Below, one piece after another: positions 1 to 7,732 of a stretch of DNA of 38,115 bases. The notes under the pieces are model-generated. The model was not told where the DNA came from, ran no database searches, and saw only the letters and a list, made by a program, of their open reading frames with translations. Origin of the DNA: an uncultured delta proteobacterium (GTDB lineage: Bacteria > Myxococcota_A > Polyangia > Polyangiales > JADJMO01); NCBI GenBank assembly GCA_903923175.1, contig CAIXWQ010000615.1, positions 1-38,115 on the forward strand. Reading direction: 5' to 3'. Position 1 is the first letter of the stretch. Each line of letters opens with the position of its first letter. The position numbers and the translations under genes are program-made.

Positions 1-309
1 AAAGGACGTCTTGCCCGCGTCGGCGCCGCCCAGATCCTCGTAGGTCCGCTGCGCGTCGAGCCAGCGTCCCTCGGTGTCGGTCGACCGCTGCATCGACGAC
101 AAGATGAGCGAACTCACCACCAGGCCGACGTGGTGGACGCGCTGGCGCTCGACGAGCCGCAGATCCTCCGCGAGCCTCTCGATCAGATCCGGGTCCATGA
201 GATCGAGCGCCGCGTGCTCGATGATCGAGCCGAACCGCTCACGCAGGGCCGGCGCTGCGATCTCCGACCGACGACGCCTGCGACGCTGCGGAACGATGGC
301 GAGCTGCAT
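1..309 (-). CDS. IS4-type transposase, N-terminal fragment (runs off left edge)
   Basis: The frame starts at an ATG whose complement lies at 307-309 and stays open to base 1, giving the first 103 residues. They show a basic stretch (residues 9-14), then a segment with LIERLAEDLRLVERQRVHHV followed by a hydrophobic LVVSSLIL and a Gln-Arg-Ser patch. This matches the N-terminal region of IS4-type DDE transposases, where a helical 'leader' precedes the catalytic core. The DDE residues would lie outside the window, so catalytic integrity cannot be judged. The gene points out of the window, so the element's left body is missing. Its right end should lie between about 310 and 440, where I could not identify a terminal inverted repeat without the partner end. 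The family call rests on residue pattern only. Confidence 0.6.
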   Translation of the reverse strand, partial: MQLAIVPQRRRRRRSEIAAPALRERFGSIIEHAALDLMDPDLIERLAEDLRLVERQRVHHVGLVVSSLILSSMQRSTDTEGRWLDAQRTYEDLGGADAGKTSF

Positions 310-440
310 GGCCAACTTCGTCGCCGATCGCCGAATTGTTGGCCAAGTTTTCGACGCTTAGGCAGCTATGTGCCCCGCCATGCTGCGAGCAGCGCGGCGC
401 GCGCACCTTCGCGCGCGCCCACACCTGCGTCACCCTGCGA

Positions 441-974
441 TCAGGGGATCGAGTTCCAGACCTGGTTGAGGCCCCACTGGAAGCGCCACGGCGTGATGTA
501 CCAAGGGACGTTCTCGGGGACGCCGGCCGCGCGCTGCACGTCGCGGAGCTGATCCTTCCCCTCGGCGAACTGCCAATACAGCATGTAGAACGGAATGAAG
601 AACACCTTCCAGGCGGCCATTCGCTTGGTGCCGAGGAAGGTGTTCACCTCGCCCGAGACCTTGATCCACCAGTAGATGTTGTAGAGCCCGAACGTGACGA
701 CGTGCAGGATGAAGAACATGATGAAGTCGAGCGGCTTGCCCTTCGGCCCCCGCGCCTGCGCCGGCTGCCCCGGCATCGGCTGCCCGGGCTGCATCGGATA
801 GCCGGGCTGCGGCTGCCCCGGATACCCCTGCTGCTGCGGATATCCCTGCTGCGGATATCCCTGCTGCTGCATCGGGTAGCCCTGCTGGGGCTGCTGCGGA
901 TATCCCTGCTGGGGCTGCTGCGGATATCCCTGCTGCGGCGGGTAGGGGGGCTGGCCGGGCTGTTGCGGGTTCAT
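441..974 (-). CDS. DUF4234 membrane protein with Gly-Tyr-Pro-Gln repeat N-terminus
   Basis: The protein has 177 residues. Its first ~75 residues are low-complexity Pro/Gln/Gly/Tyr with about ten GYPQQ-like repeats and no signal peptide. Residues ~80-177 carry hydrophobic segments, including [20 protein letters not shown] and [13 protein letters not shown], typical of the DUF4234 family. The ATG at 974 is preceded by AGGAG at good spacing. A longer reading upstream to 1364 has no family-like residues and is rejected. The repetitive cytoplasmic tail may be a flexible or condensate-prone linker; that is inference. Function of the family is unknown. It stands alone between the transposase fragment and the dehydratase operon. 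Confidence 0.8.
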   Translation of the reverse strand: MNPQQPGQPPYPPQQGYPQQPQQGYPQQPQQGYPMQQQGYPQQGYPQQQGYPGQPQPGYPMQPGQPMPGQPAQARGPKGKPLDFIMFFILHVVTFGLYNIYWWIKVSGEVNTFLGTKRMAAWKVFFIPFYMLYWQFAEGKDQLRDVQRAAGVPENVPWYITPWRFQWGLNQVWNSIP

Positions 975-1491
975 CGAAGCTCCTCGTGGTTGGCGCGCCG
1001 CGCGCAGCGGACAGGGATCGGCGGCGGTGGCGCGAGAGCCAAGGTATCCCGGCCCGACCGAACCGTCAGCGTCGATGCATCGTCGTGCCCGCCGACCGCG
1101 GCCGTGCGCGTCGACGCTCCTGCGAGCGAGCGCGTCGAGACGACCACCCCGGTCCCCTCGCGCGCCGGTGCGCCTACACGAAGCCGACCGGCCTCGCGCC
1201 CCGTCGCGCTCCCTCGCGCTGCCGAGATCGGGTCGGGGCGCGTGCGCGTGCCGCCTTAGCGCGCAGGAGCGGCACGGCCGCGCCGAAGTGCTCTTTGCCA
1301 GTCTTCGAGAGGCGTAGTCGACCGTCCGATTGCGCGCGCCGAGCCCCCCTGCCGCCGCGGGCACGCTCTATCTCGAGCGCCTCTCGCGCGACGCGAGGCG
1401 GCCGGCACCTCGTAACCCACCCGGGGTTTCGCGCTCCGGTCCGCCGGTGTCCGCGCTTGCGCAACGTGCCCGGGGCCCGACGCTCGTCGCG
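975..1491. other. Intergenic stretch of about 520 bp with no supported gene
   Basis: Frames here are open only because the DNA is GC-rich. Their translations are Arg/Ala/Pro-rich, without family-like segments, on both strands. The stretch separates the minus-strand DUF4234 gene from the plus-strand dehydratase operon, so it should contain both of their promoters. I could not find a convincing -35/-10 pair, a tRNA-like fold or a riboswitch motif by eye. Confidence 0.5.
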
Positions 1492-2598
1492 ATGCGAAGC
1501 GCCTATGTCCAGCGGCAACGCGAGGAGCACGGTCGCAAGTCGATCGTCGTCCTGCCGGTGCACTACCCGAAGGAGATCCTCACCGCGATGGACGTGCTCG
1601 CGGTGGAGCTGTGGGGGCCGCCGGGCGCGCCACGCGGGCCCGAGGCGGGGCGGCTGCAGGCGTACGTCTGCGCGGTCGTGCGCAACGCGCTCGCGTTCCT
1701 CGCGGGCGGCCACGCCGACGTCGTCGACGCCGCGCTGTTCCCCCACACCTGCGACTCGGTGCAAGGGCTCGCGACGCTGGTCACCGACTTCGGGGGCTGG
1801 TCGAAGCCTTCGTTCGTGTTCCAGCACCCGAAGGGGCCGACGCGCGCGAGCGTGCGCAAGTATTTGGTGGCGGAGCTGCGCTCGCTGGCCGACGGGCTCG
1901 CCACGCTCACCGGCAGGCCGCTCGACGTCGCGGAGCTGCGCGCCGCCATCCGGCTGCACCGCACGATCGACGAGGTGAAGACGCGCATCCTCGAAGGGCG
2001 CGGGCGGCTCGCGACGAGCGACCGTGAGCTCTACGCGACGCTGCGCCGCGGCGAGTGGCTGTGGCCGGAGGAGCACCTCGAGGAGCTGCGCGTGCTCGAG
2101 CGGCAGCTCCCCGAGGCGGGCGCGCCGGCTCGCAAGGGCGTGCCCCTCTTCGTGACCGGGTACGTCCCCGAGCCGATGAGCATCCTCGACGCGCTCGACG
2201 AGGTCGGCGCCTACGTCGCGCGCGACGACTGGGCCGCGATCGGGCGCCGCGTGGTGACGCCGGCGAGGGCGCTCGATCTGGAGGGCGACCCCTTCGAGAC
2301 GCTGGCCGCGCTCTACTACGAAGCGCCGCAGTGCCCGACGCGCTCGCTCGATCAGGCGGGGCGCCTCCAGCGCCTCCTCGCGCTCTACGACCAGAGCGGC
2401 GCGCGCGGGGTGATCGTGCACGAGCCGAAGTTCTGCGAGCCCGAGGCGTTCGACGTCCCGGCGATCAGGAAGGCCTTCGGCGAGCGCGGCGTGCCGCTGC
2501 TCTACCTCGAGACCGAGCTCGAGACCGAGCTCGCGGGGCAGACGACGACGCGCCTCGAGGCGTTCGTGGAGATGGTCGGCGCGCGGAGGGTGGCATGA
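1492..2598 (+). CDS. 2-hydroxyacyl-CoA dehydratase / benzoyl-CoA reductase family, smaller iron-sulfur subunit (HgdB/BcrC-like)
   Basis: The protein has 368 residues, in the usual range for this subunit. It opens with VVLPVHYPKEILTAMDVLAV, the classic first strand of the family. Conserved-looking cysteines stand at 60 (YVCAVVRN), 87 (HTCDS), 281 (PQCPTR) and 315 (KFCEPE). The end carries KFCEPEAFD, LYLETELE and the G-Q-T-T-T-R-LEAF signature. Members hold a [4Fe-4S] cluster in a heterodimer with the larger subunit and act on CoA thioesters by single-electron (ketyl radical) chemistry. The frame is open back to 1330, but those 54 residues are Pro/Ala/Arg-rich and do not look like the family, so I start at the ATG at 1492; no strong ribosome binding site decides it. 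The stop overlaps the next start (ATGA at 2595-2598), indicating translational coupling. The substrate is not determinable from sequence. Confidence 0.87.
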   Translation: MRSAYVQRQREEHGRKSIVVLPVHYPKEILTAMDVLAVELWGPPGAPRGPEAGRLQAYVCAVVRNALAFLAGGHADVVDAALFPHTCDSVQGLATLVTDFGGWSKPSFVFQHPKGPTRASVRKYLVAELRSLADGLATLTGRPLDVAELRAAIRLHRTIDEVKTRILEGRGRLATSDRELYATLRRGEWLWPEEHLEELRVLERQLPEAGAPARKGVPLFVTGYVPEPMSILDALDEVGAYVARDDWAAIGRRVVTPARALDLEGDPFETLAALYYEAPQCPTRSLDQAGRLQRLLALYDQSGARGVIVHEPKFCEPEAFDVPAIRKAFGERGVPLLYLETELETELAGQTTTRLEAFVEMVGARRVA

Positions 2599-3926
2599 GC
2601 AGCACGAGGCGTCGCGTCGAGTACGAGATCGTCAAGCGGCTGGTCGGACCGGCGCTGATGCAGGTCGATCACGCCCAGCGGCGCGTGAAGAGCCTGCGCA
2701 AGCGCGCGGCGAAGCCCGCCGGGCCCTTCGGTCCGCCGCTCGAGTCGGTGCGCAAGCTCAAGGAGCTGATGACGCGCCACTACCTCGAAGGGCGCTACGC
2801 CGACGGCGCGGTGCCGGTCGCGTGGGTGACCAGCGGCTTCCCCGTCGAGGTGCTCCGCCCGCTCGGCTACCACGCGGTCTACCCCGAGAACCACGCGGCG
2901 CTCTGCGGCGTGCAGCGCGTCGTGCCGCACCTCTCGGAGGCGACCGAGGAGGTCGGCTACGCGCGCGATCTCTGCAGCTACGCCCGCACCGACATCGGCA
3001 GCGTGATGCTGCAGGAGACGCCGGTCGGCCGGCTCCCCAAGCCCGATCTGCTCTGCTGCTGCACGAACATCTGCCAGACGGTCCTCTACTGGTATCGCTC
3101 GCTCGCCGCGCACTTCCAGGTGCCGCTGGTGCTGATCGATCCGCCGTTCGTGTACGGCGAGGCCAAGCCGCATCATCGCCAGTTCGTGCGCGACCAGCTC
3201 GACGAGCTGCTGGTGGTCGCGGCGCGCGTGGCGAAGCGCCGGGCGCCGTCGATGGACGAGATCGTCGGCGTGACCAAGCTCGCGCGCGAGGGCACGCGCC
3301 TGTGGGGCGAGTGCCTCGCCGAGAGCCGCAACAAGCCCGCGCCGTGGACCGGCATCGACGGCTTCTTCCACATCGCGCCGATCGTCACCCTGCGCGGCAC
3401 CGCCGAGTGCAACGCGTACTACCGGCAGCTGCGCGACGAGCTGCGGCACCGCGTCGCGCAGGGGATCGGCGGGGTGCGCGAGGAGAAGCACCGGCTCTTG
3501 TGGGACAACCTGCCGATCTGGTTCGACGTGCGCGGCATGTCGACGCTGCTCGCCGAGCACGGCTTCAACTTCGTGTGCACGAGCTACACGAACGCGTGGG
3601 CCGAGGCGGGCAGCCGCATCGACCCCGCCGATCCGCTCGGCTCGGCGGTGTTCGCGTACACGGACATCATCCTGAACCAGGACCTCGGCAAGCGCTTCGG
3701 CACGCTCGCGCGCCTCGCCGAGGAGTACTCGTGCGACGGCGCCGTGCTGCACTCCGATCGCTCGTGCAAGCCGTACTCGATCGGGCAGCTCGATCTGAAG
3801 CAGCGTCTCGCGAAGCAGCTCGACATCAAGGTCATGGTGCTCGAGGCGGATCACGGCGACCCTCGGGCCTACGCCGTCGAGCAGGGGCACGGGCGGCTCA
3901 CCGCGTTCATGGAGAGCTTCTCTTGA
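2595..3926 (+). CDS. 2-hydroxyacyl-CoA dehydratase / benzoyl-CoA reductase family, larger iron-sulfur subunit (HgdA/BcrB-like)
   Basis: The protein has 443 residues. It shows the family's WVTSGFPVEVLRPLGYHAVYPENHAALCG segment (split across residues ~77-105), a DLCSYARTDIG motif (Cys127), a cysteine cluster LLCCCTNIC (Cys154-156, 160), and SDRSCKPYSIGQ near the end (Cys391, with Cys380 just before). LEADHGDPRAY and the final RLTAFMES match the family's C-terminal strand and helix. With the preceding gene it should form the catalytic heterodimer. Cys127, one of 154/156/160, and 380 or 391 are plausible cluster ligands; the assignment is inference. It overlaps its upstream neighbour by four bases (ATGA) and its downstream neighbour by four bases (TTGA). 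Alternatives are a class I benzoyl-CoA reductase BcrB-like subunit or an uncharacterised dehydratase. Confidence 0.87.
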   Translation: MSSTRRRVEYEIVKRLVGPALMQVDHAQRRVKSLRKRAAKPAGPFGPPLESVRKLKELMTRHYLEGRYADGAVPVAWVTSGFPVEVLRPLGYHAVYPENHAALCGVQRVVPHLSEATEEVGYARDLCSYARTDIGSVMLQETPVGRLPKPDLLCCCTNICQTVLYWYRSLAAHFQVPLVLIDPPFVYGEAKPHHRQFVRDQLDELLVVAARVAKRRAPSMDEIVGVTKLAREGTRLWGECLAESRNKPAPWTGIDGFFHIAPIVTLRGTAECNAYYRQLRDELRHRVAQGIGGVREEKHRLLWDNLPIWFDVRGMSTLLAEHGFNFVCTSYTNAWAEAGSRIDPADPLGSAVFAYTDIILNQDLGKRFGTLARLAEEYSCDGAVLHSDRSCKPYSIGQLDLKQRLAKQLDIKVMVLEADHGDPRAYAVEQGHGRLTAFMESFS

Positions 3927-4693
3927 CGGGCGCGGGCGCACCGGTCGCGATCGGCGTCGACGTCGGCAGCACGACCTGCAAGGCGGTGGTCGTCGATCGC
4001 GCCGGGGCGATCCTGCGCCACCGCGTGGAGCCGACCCACCCGCGCACCGAGCAGCAGACCACGCGCATCCTCGACGAGCTGCGGCTCGCGGTGGGGTGCG
4101 AGCTGCCGATCGGCGCGACCGGCTACGGCCGCAAGCGGGTGCCCGGCGCGACCAAGGTGCTCACCGAGATCACCTGCCACGCGCGCGGCGCGTTCTCGCG
4201 CGTGAAGCGCGCGGTGGTGCTGGTGGACATGGGCGGGCAGGACACCAAGATCGTGCGCATCGGCCCGGGCGGCGACGTGGCCGACTTCGCCATGAACGAC
4301 AAGTGCGCGGCGGGCACCGGGCGCTTCCTGGAGGTCATCCTGGGCCGGCTGCAGGTTCCGTTCGACGAGGTCTCCGCGCACGTCGCGCGCGCGCGGCGCT
4401 CGGTGCCGGTCTCCAGCACGTGCACCGTGTTCGCCGAGAGCGAGGTCATCTCGCTCGTCGCGCAGGGCGAGGAGCTCGAGGGGATCCTGCGCGGGCTGCA
4501 CGAGTCGCTGGCGAAGCGCGTCGCCGCGCTCGCGGGCGTGCTCCCCGCCGACGCGCGGATCGTGATGAGCGGCGGCGTCGCGCTCAACGCCGCGATGGTC
4601 GACGCGCTCGGCGCCGCGCTCCGACGCGAGGTCTCGGTGCTCCCCGACCCGCAGCTGGTCGGCGCGCTCGGCGCGGCGCTCTCGGCGAGCTGA
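3923..4693 (+). CDS. 2-hydroxyacyl-CoA dehydratase activator ATPase (HgdC / BadF-BcrAD family), TTG start
   Basis: The protein has 256 residues, the usual length for the homodimeric activator. ASKHA-fold motifs are visible: GVDVGSTTCK (phosphate 1), VDMGGQDTK (phosphate 2) and MSGGVALN (adenosine). Cys128 in NDKCAAGTGRFLE and Cys167 in SSTCTVFAESE match in spacing the two cysteines that bind the single [4Fe-4S] cluster at the dimer interface of known activators. The enzyme uses ATP hydrolysis to push an electron from a ferredoxin or flavodoxin into the dehydratase. No ATG is available at the N-terminus. The TTG at 3923 overlaps the upstream stop (TTGA) and has GGAGA seven bases before it. A single ATPase gene, rather than the BcrA plus BcrD pair, favours the dehydratase-type architecture. 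No ferredoxin or CoA-transferase gene is adjacent. Confidence 0.9.
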   Translation: MTGAGAPVAIGVDVGSTTCKAVVVDRAGAILRHRVEPTHPRTEQQTTRILDELRLAVGCELPIGATGYGRKRVPGATKVLTEITCHARGAFSRVKRAVVLVDMGGQDTKIVRIGPGGDVADFAMNDKCAAGTGRFLEVILGRLQVPFDEVSAHVARARRSVPVSSTCTVFAESEVISLVAQGEELEGILRGLHESLAKRVAALAGVLPADARIVMSGGVALNAAMVDALGAALRREVSVLPDPQLVGALGAALSAS

Positions 4694-4724
4694 GGCGGCC
4701 CGCGTGAGCGGTCGCGTGCGCGCG

Positions 4725-4739
4725 TCCGTCGGTGACGGA
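4725..4739 (+). terminator. Small stem-loop after the dehydratase operon
   Basis: TCCGTC and GACGGA form a six-pair stem with a three-base loop about 30 bases after the activator stop. A second, overlapping GGAG/CTCC pairing follows. There is no U-tract, so this is only a candidate terminator or RNA 3' end. Confidence 0.3.
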
Positions 4740-4879
4740 GTCCGGCTCCGCCCAGGCCTCCCACGCGCGGTGAACTCCCGTCCGCTTTGCGGCACCCGAG
4801 TCGCGCGTCCAAGCTGCGCGCCTCGCGGCCCGCCCGCGCGCCGCCTCGCCTGCTTACTTTCTCCTGCCTGGAGCCGAAG

Positions 4880-6457
4880 ATGCCCACCTGCCCGCGTTTC
4901 TCGAGCGTGCTCCCCGTCCTGCTCACGCTCACCGCGCTCGCCGCGCTCACGACCGCGGTCGGATGCGGCAGCTCGATCGACGCCGGCGCCCTCGCCACCG
5001 ACGACGCCTCCACCGATGCGGGCCTCGACACCGGCTCCATCGACGGCGCCACGCCCGACGCCACGCCCGACACCAACCCGTCCGACGCCGGCGGCTGCCA
5101 GAGCGACACCGCCTGCGACGACGGCATCGACTGCACGGTCGACACCTGCGTCGCCGGCGCGTGTCGCCACGTGGTCGGACCGGCCAGCGGCCCCACCGCG
5201 TGCCCTGCGTCGCAGTTCTGCAACCTCCAGAAGGGATGCATCGCCTGCGCGACGGCCAACCAGTGCGGCGCCGCGTGCGTCGACATCGCGACCGACGACG
5301 CGAACTGCGGCAAGTGCGGCAACGCGTGCTCGTCGGCGAGCCACTGCGTCGCCGGCAGCTGCACCTGCCCGCCGGGCGCGCCGGTGTGCGGCGGCGTCTG
5401 CGTCGACGTGAAGAGCGACCCGGACAACTGCAACGGCTGCGGGAACCGCTGCGCGGCGGGCAATTCGTGCGTCAACGGCACCTGCAGCTGCGCCAAGACG
5501 ACCTGCGGCGCGACCTGCACCGATCTGAGCTCGGACGACGCGAACTGCGGCAAGTGCGGCAAGGCGTGCTCGAAGGGGCAGAGCTGTCAGAGCGGCCTCT
5601 GCAAGTGCCCCACCGGCCAGTCGCTGTGCGGCGGCGCCTGCGTCGACACCAACGTCGACAACGCGAACTGCGGCAGCTGCAACAAGGTGTGCTCGGGGAG
5701 CTGCCAGCTGGGCGTCTGCCAGAAGTGCCCGGTGGTCGACGTGTTCTTCCTGATGGACCAGTCGGGCTCGATGGGGAGCGACTTCGCGAACGGCACGACG
5801 GCGCCCCTCAAGTACAACGCGGTCGCCGACGCGATCGACGCGTTCGCGGTCGACGCGGCGTCGGCGAGCCTCGAGCTGGGGCTCAGCTTCTGGCCGATGA
5901 ACGATCCGACCACGACGACGACCTGCATGCTGAGCAGCGACTGCGGCGCGGGCGGCCTGTGCCTCGGGGGGACGTGCCTCGGCAGCGGCACCGCCGACTC
6001 GTGCAACCTCGTCGACTACCAGAAACCGGTGGTGGCGTTCGGCTCGGCCTCGACCACCGCGGCCCCCATCAAGACGGCGCTCGCGGCCGTGTCGCCGCAG
6101 ACGACCAGCACGCCGCCGCCCGGGCTCGACGGCACGCTCGGCTACGCGAAGCAGTGGGCGATGGCGAACCCGACGCACACGGTCGCCGTGATCGTGATCT
6201 CCGACGGCGCGCCCAACATGTGCAGCGCGATGGCGCTCTCCGAGCTGAACCCAATCGCCGCGAAGTACGCGGTCGCCCCGAATCCCGTGCTGACGTACGT
6301 CGTCGGCCTCCCCAACCCGGGCGACACCGCGACCGCGGCCGACTGGAACGCGCTCGCGACCGCGGGCGGCACGACGAAGGCCTACCTGCCGGCCACCGCG
6401 CCGGAGGTGCTCCCCGCGTTCCAGGCGATCCGCGCGACGCTCACGACCTGCAAGTGA
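4880..6457 (+). CDS. Cys-rich repeat lipoprotein with von Willebrand factor A domain
   Basis: The protein has 525 residues. A signal peptide ends in TTAVGC (lipid Cys29). It is followed by an Asp/Thr/Ala linker (~30-70) and a cysteine-rich region (~73-280) with repeats of the form C-x-D-x(4-7)-N-C-x-x-C-x-x-x-C, each ending in a short C-x-C. A VWA domain (~285-525) carries the metal-site motif DQSGSMG (Asp293, Ser295, Ser297) and VIVISDGAP. The protein is predicted to sit on the outer membrane or cell surface, bind a divalent metal through the VWA site, and act in adhesion or protein contact; partner unknown. The paired cysteines suggest disulfide-bonded modules. ATG 4880 has GGAG six bases upstream; the 31 extra codons before it lack signal-peptide character. 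This architecture is common in myxobacteria. Confidence 0.85.
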   Translation: MPTCPRFSSVLPVLLTLTALAALTTAVGCGSSIDAGALATDDASTDAGLDTGSIDGATPDATPDTNPSDAGGCQSDTACDDGIDCTVDTCVAGACRHVVGPASGPTACPASQFCNLQKGCIACATANQCGAACVDIATDDANCGKCGNACSSASHCVAGSCTCPPGAPVCGGVCVDVKSDPDNCNGCGNRCAAGNSCVNGTCSCAKTTCGATCTDLSSDDANCGKCGKACSKGQSCQSGLCKCPTGQSLCGGACVDTNVDNANCGSCNKVCSGSCQLGVCQKCPVVDVFFLMDQSGSMGSDFANGTTAPLKYNAVADAIDAFAVDAASASLELGLSFWPMNDPTTTTTCMLSSDCGAGGLCLGGTCLGSGTADSCNLVDYQKPVVAFGSASTTAAPIKTALAAVSPQTTSTPPPGLDGTLGYAKQWAMANPTHTVAVIVISDGAPNMCSAMALSELNPIAAKYAVAPNPVLTYVVGLPNPGDTATAADWNALATAGGTTKAYLPATAPEVLPAFQAIRATLTTCK

Positions 6458-6470
6458 GCGGCGCGGCGAC

Positions 6471-6502
6471 GGAGCCTCCCGGCGTGCGCGCCGGCGGGCT
6501 CC
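6471..6502. terminator. Hairpin between two converging genes, candidate two-way terminator
   Basis: The arms GGAGCCTCCCGGCG and CGCCGGCGGGCTCC pair at 12 of 14 positions around a TGCG tetraloop. The hairpin lies exactly between the VWA lipoprotein stop (6457) and the kinase stop (6506), the expected place for a shared terminator. There is no poly-U tract on either side. Confidence 0.5.
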
Positions 6503-6505
6503 GCG

Positions 6506-7588
<1,083 letters not shown>

Positions 7589-7732
7589 CCCGTCTCTGGG
7601 TATCACGCCCCTTCGGGCGGCGCGAGCCTCGGTGACGGAGGCCGTTCGTGCGCTCATGATTCATTCGACGCGCGGCGGGCGGATGGGTGGCGCAGAAGCT
7701 CGCGCGGCGTGCCGCCCGTGCGTTCCGGCGTT

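Noticed and set aside
1330-1491. N-terminal extension of the smaller dehydratase subunit
   Set aside because: Fifty-four Pro/Ala/Arg-rich residues do not match the family, which begins near the VVLPVHYP strand.
1492-4693. Assigning the operon specifically as benzoyl-CoA reductase
   Set aside because: Class I benzoyl-CoA reductase needs two different ATPase subunits and usually a dedicated ferredoxin; only one ATPase is present.
3869-6178. Very long minus-strand open frame opposite the activator and VWA genes
   Set aside because: Arg/Ala/His-rich translation with no family-like segments; it is the GC-rich shadow of well-supported plus-strand genes.
7589-7657. Longer start of the Ser/Thr kinase
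   Set aside because: Low-complexity residues and no ribosome binding site; kept only as an alternative.
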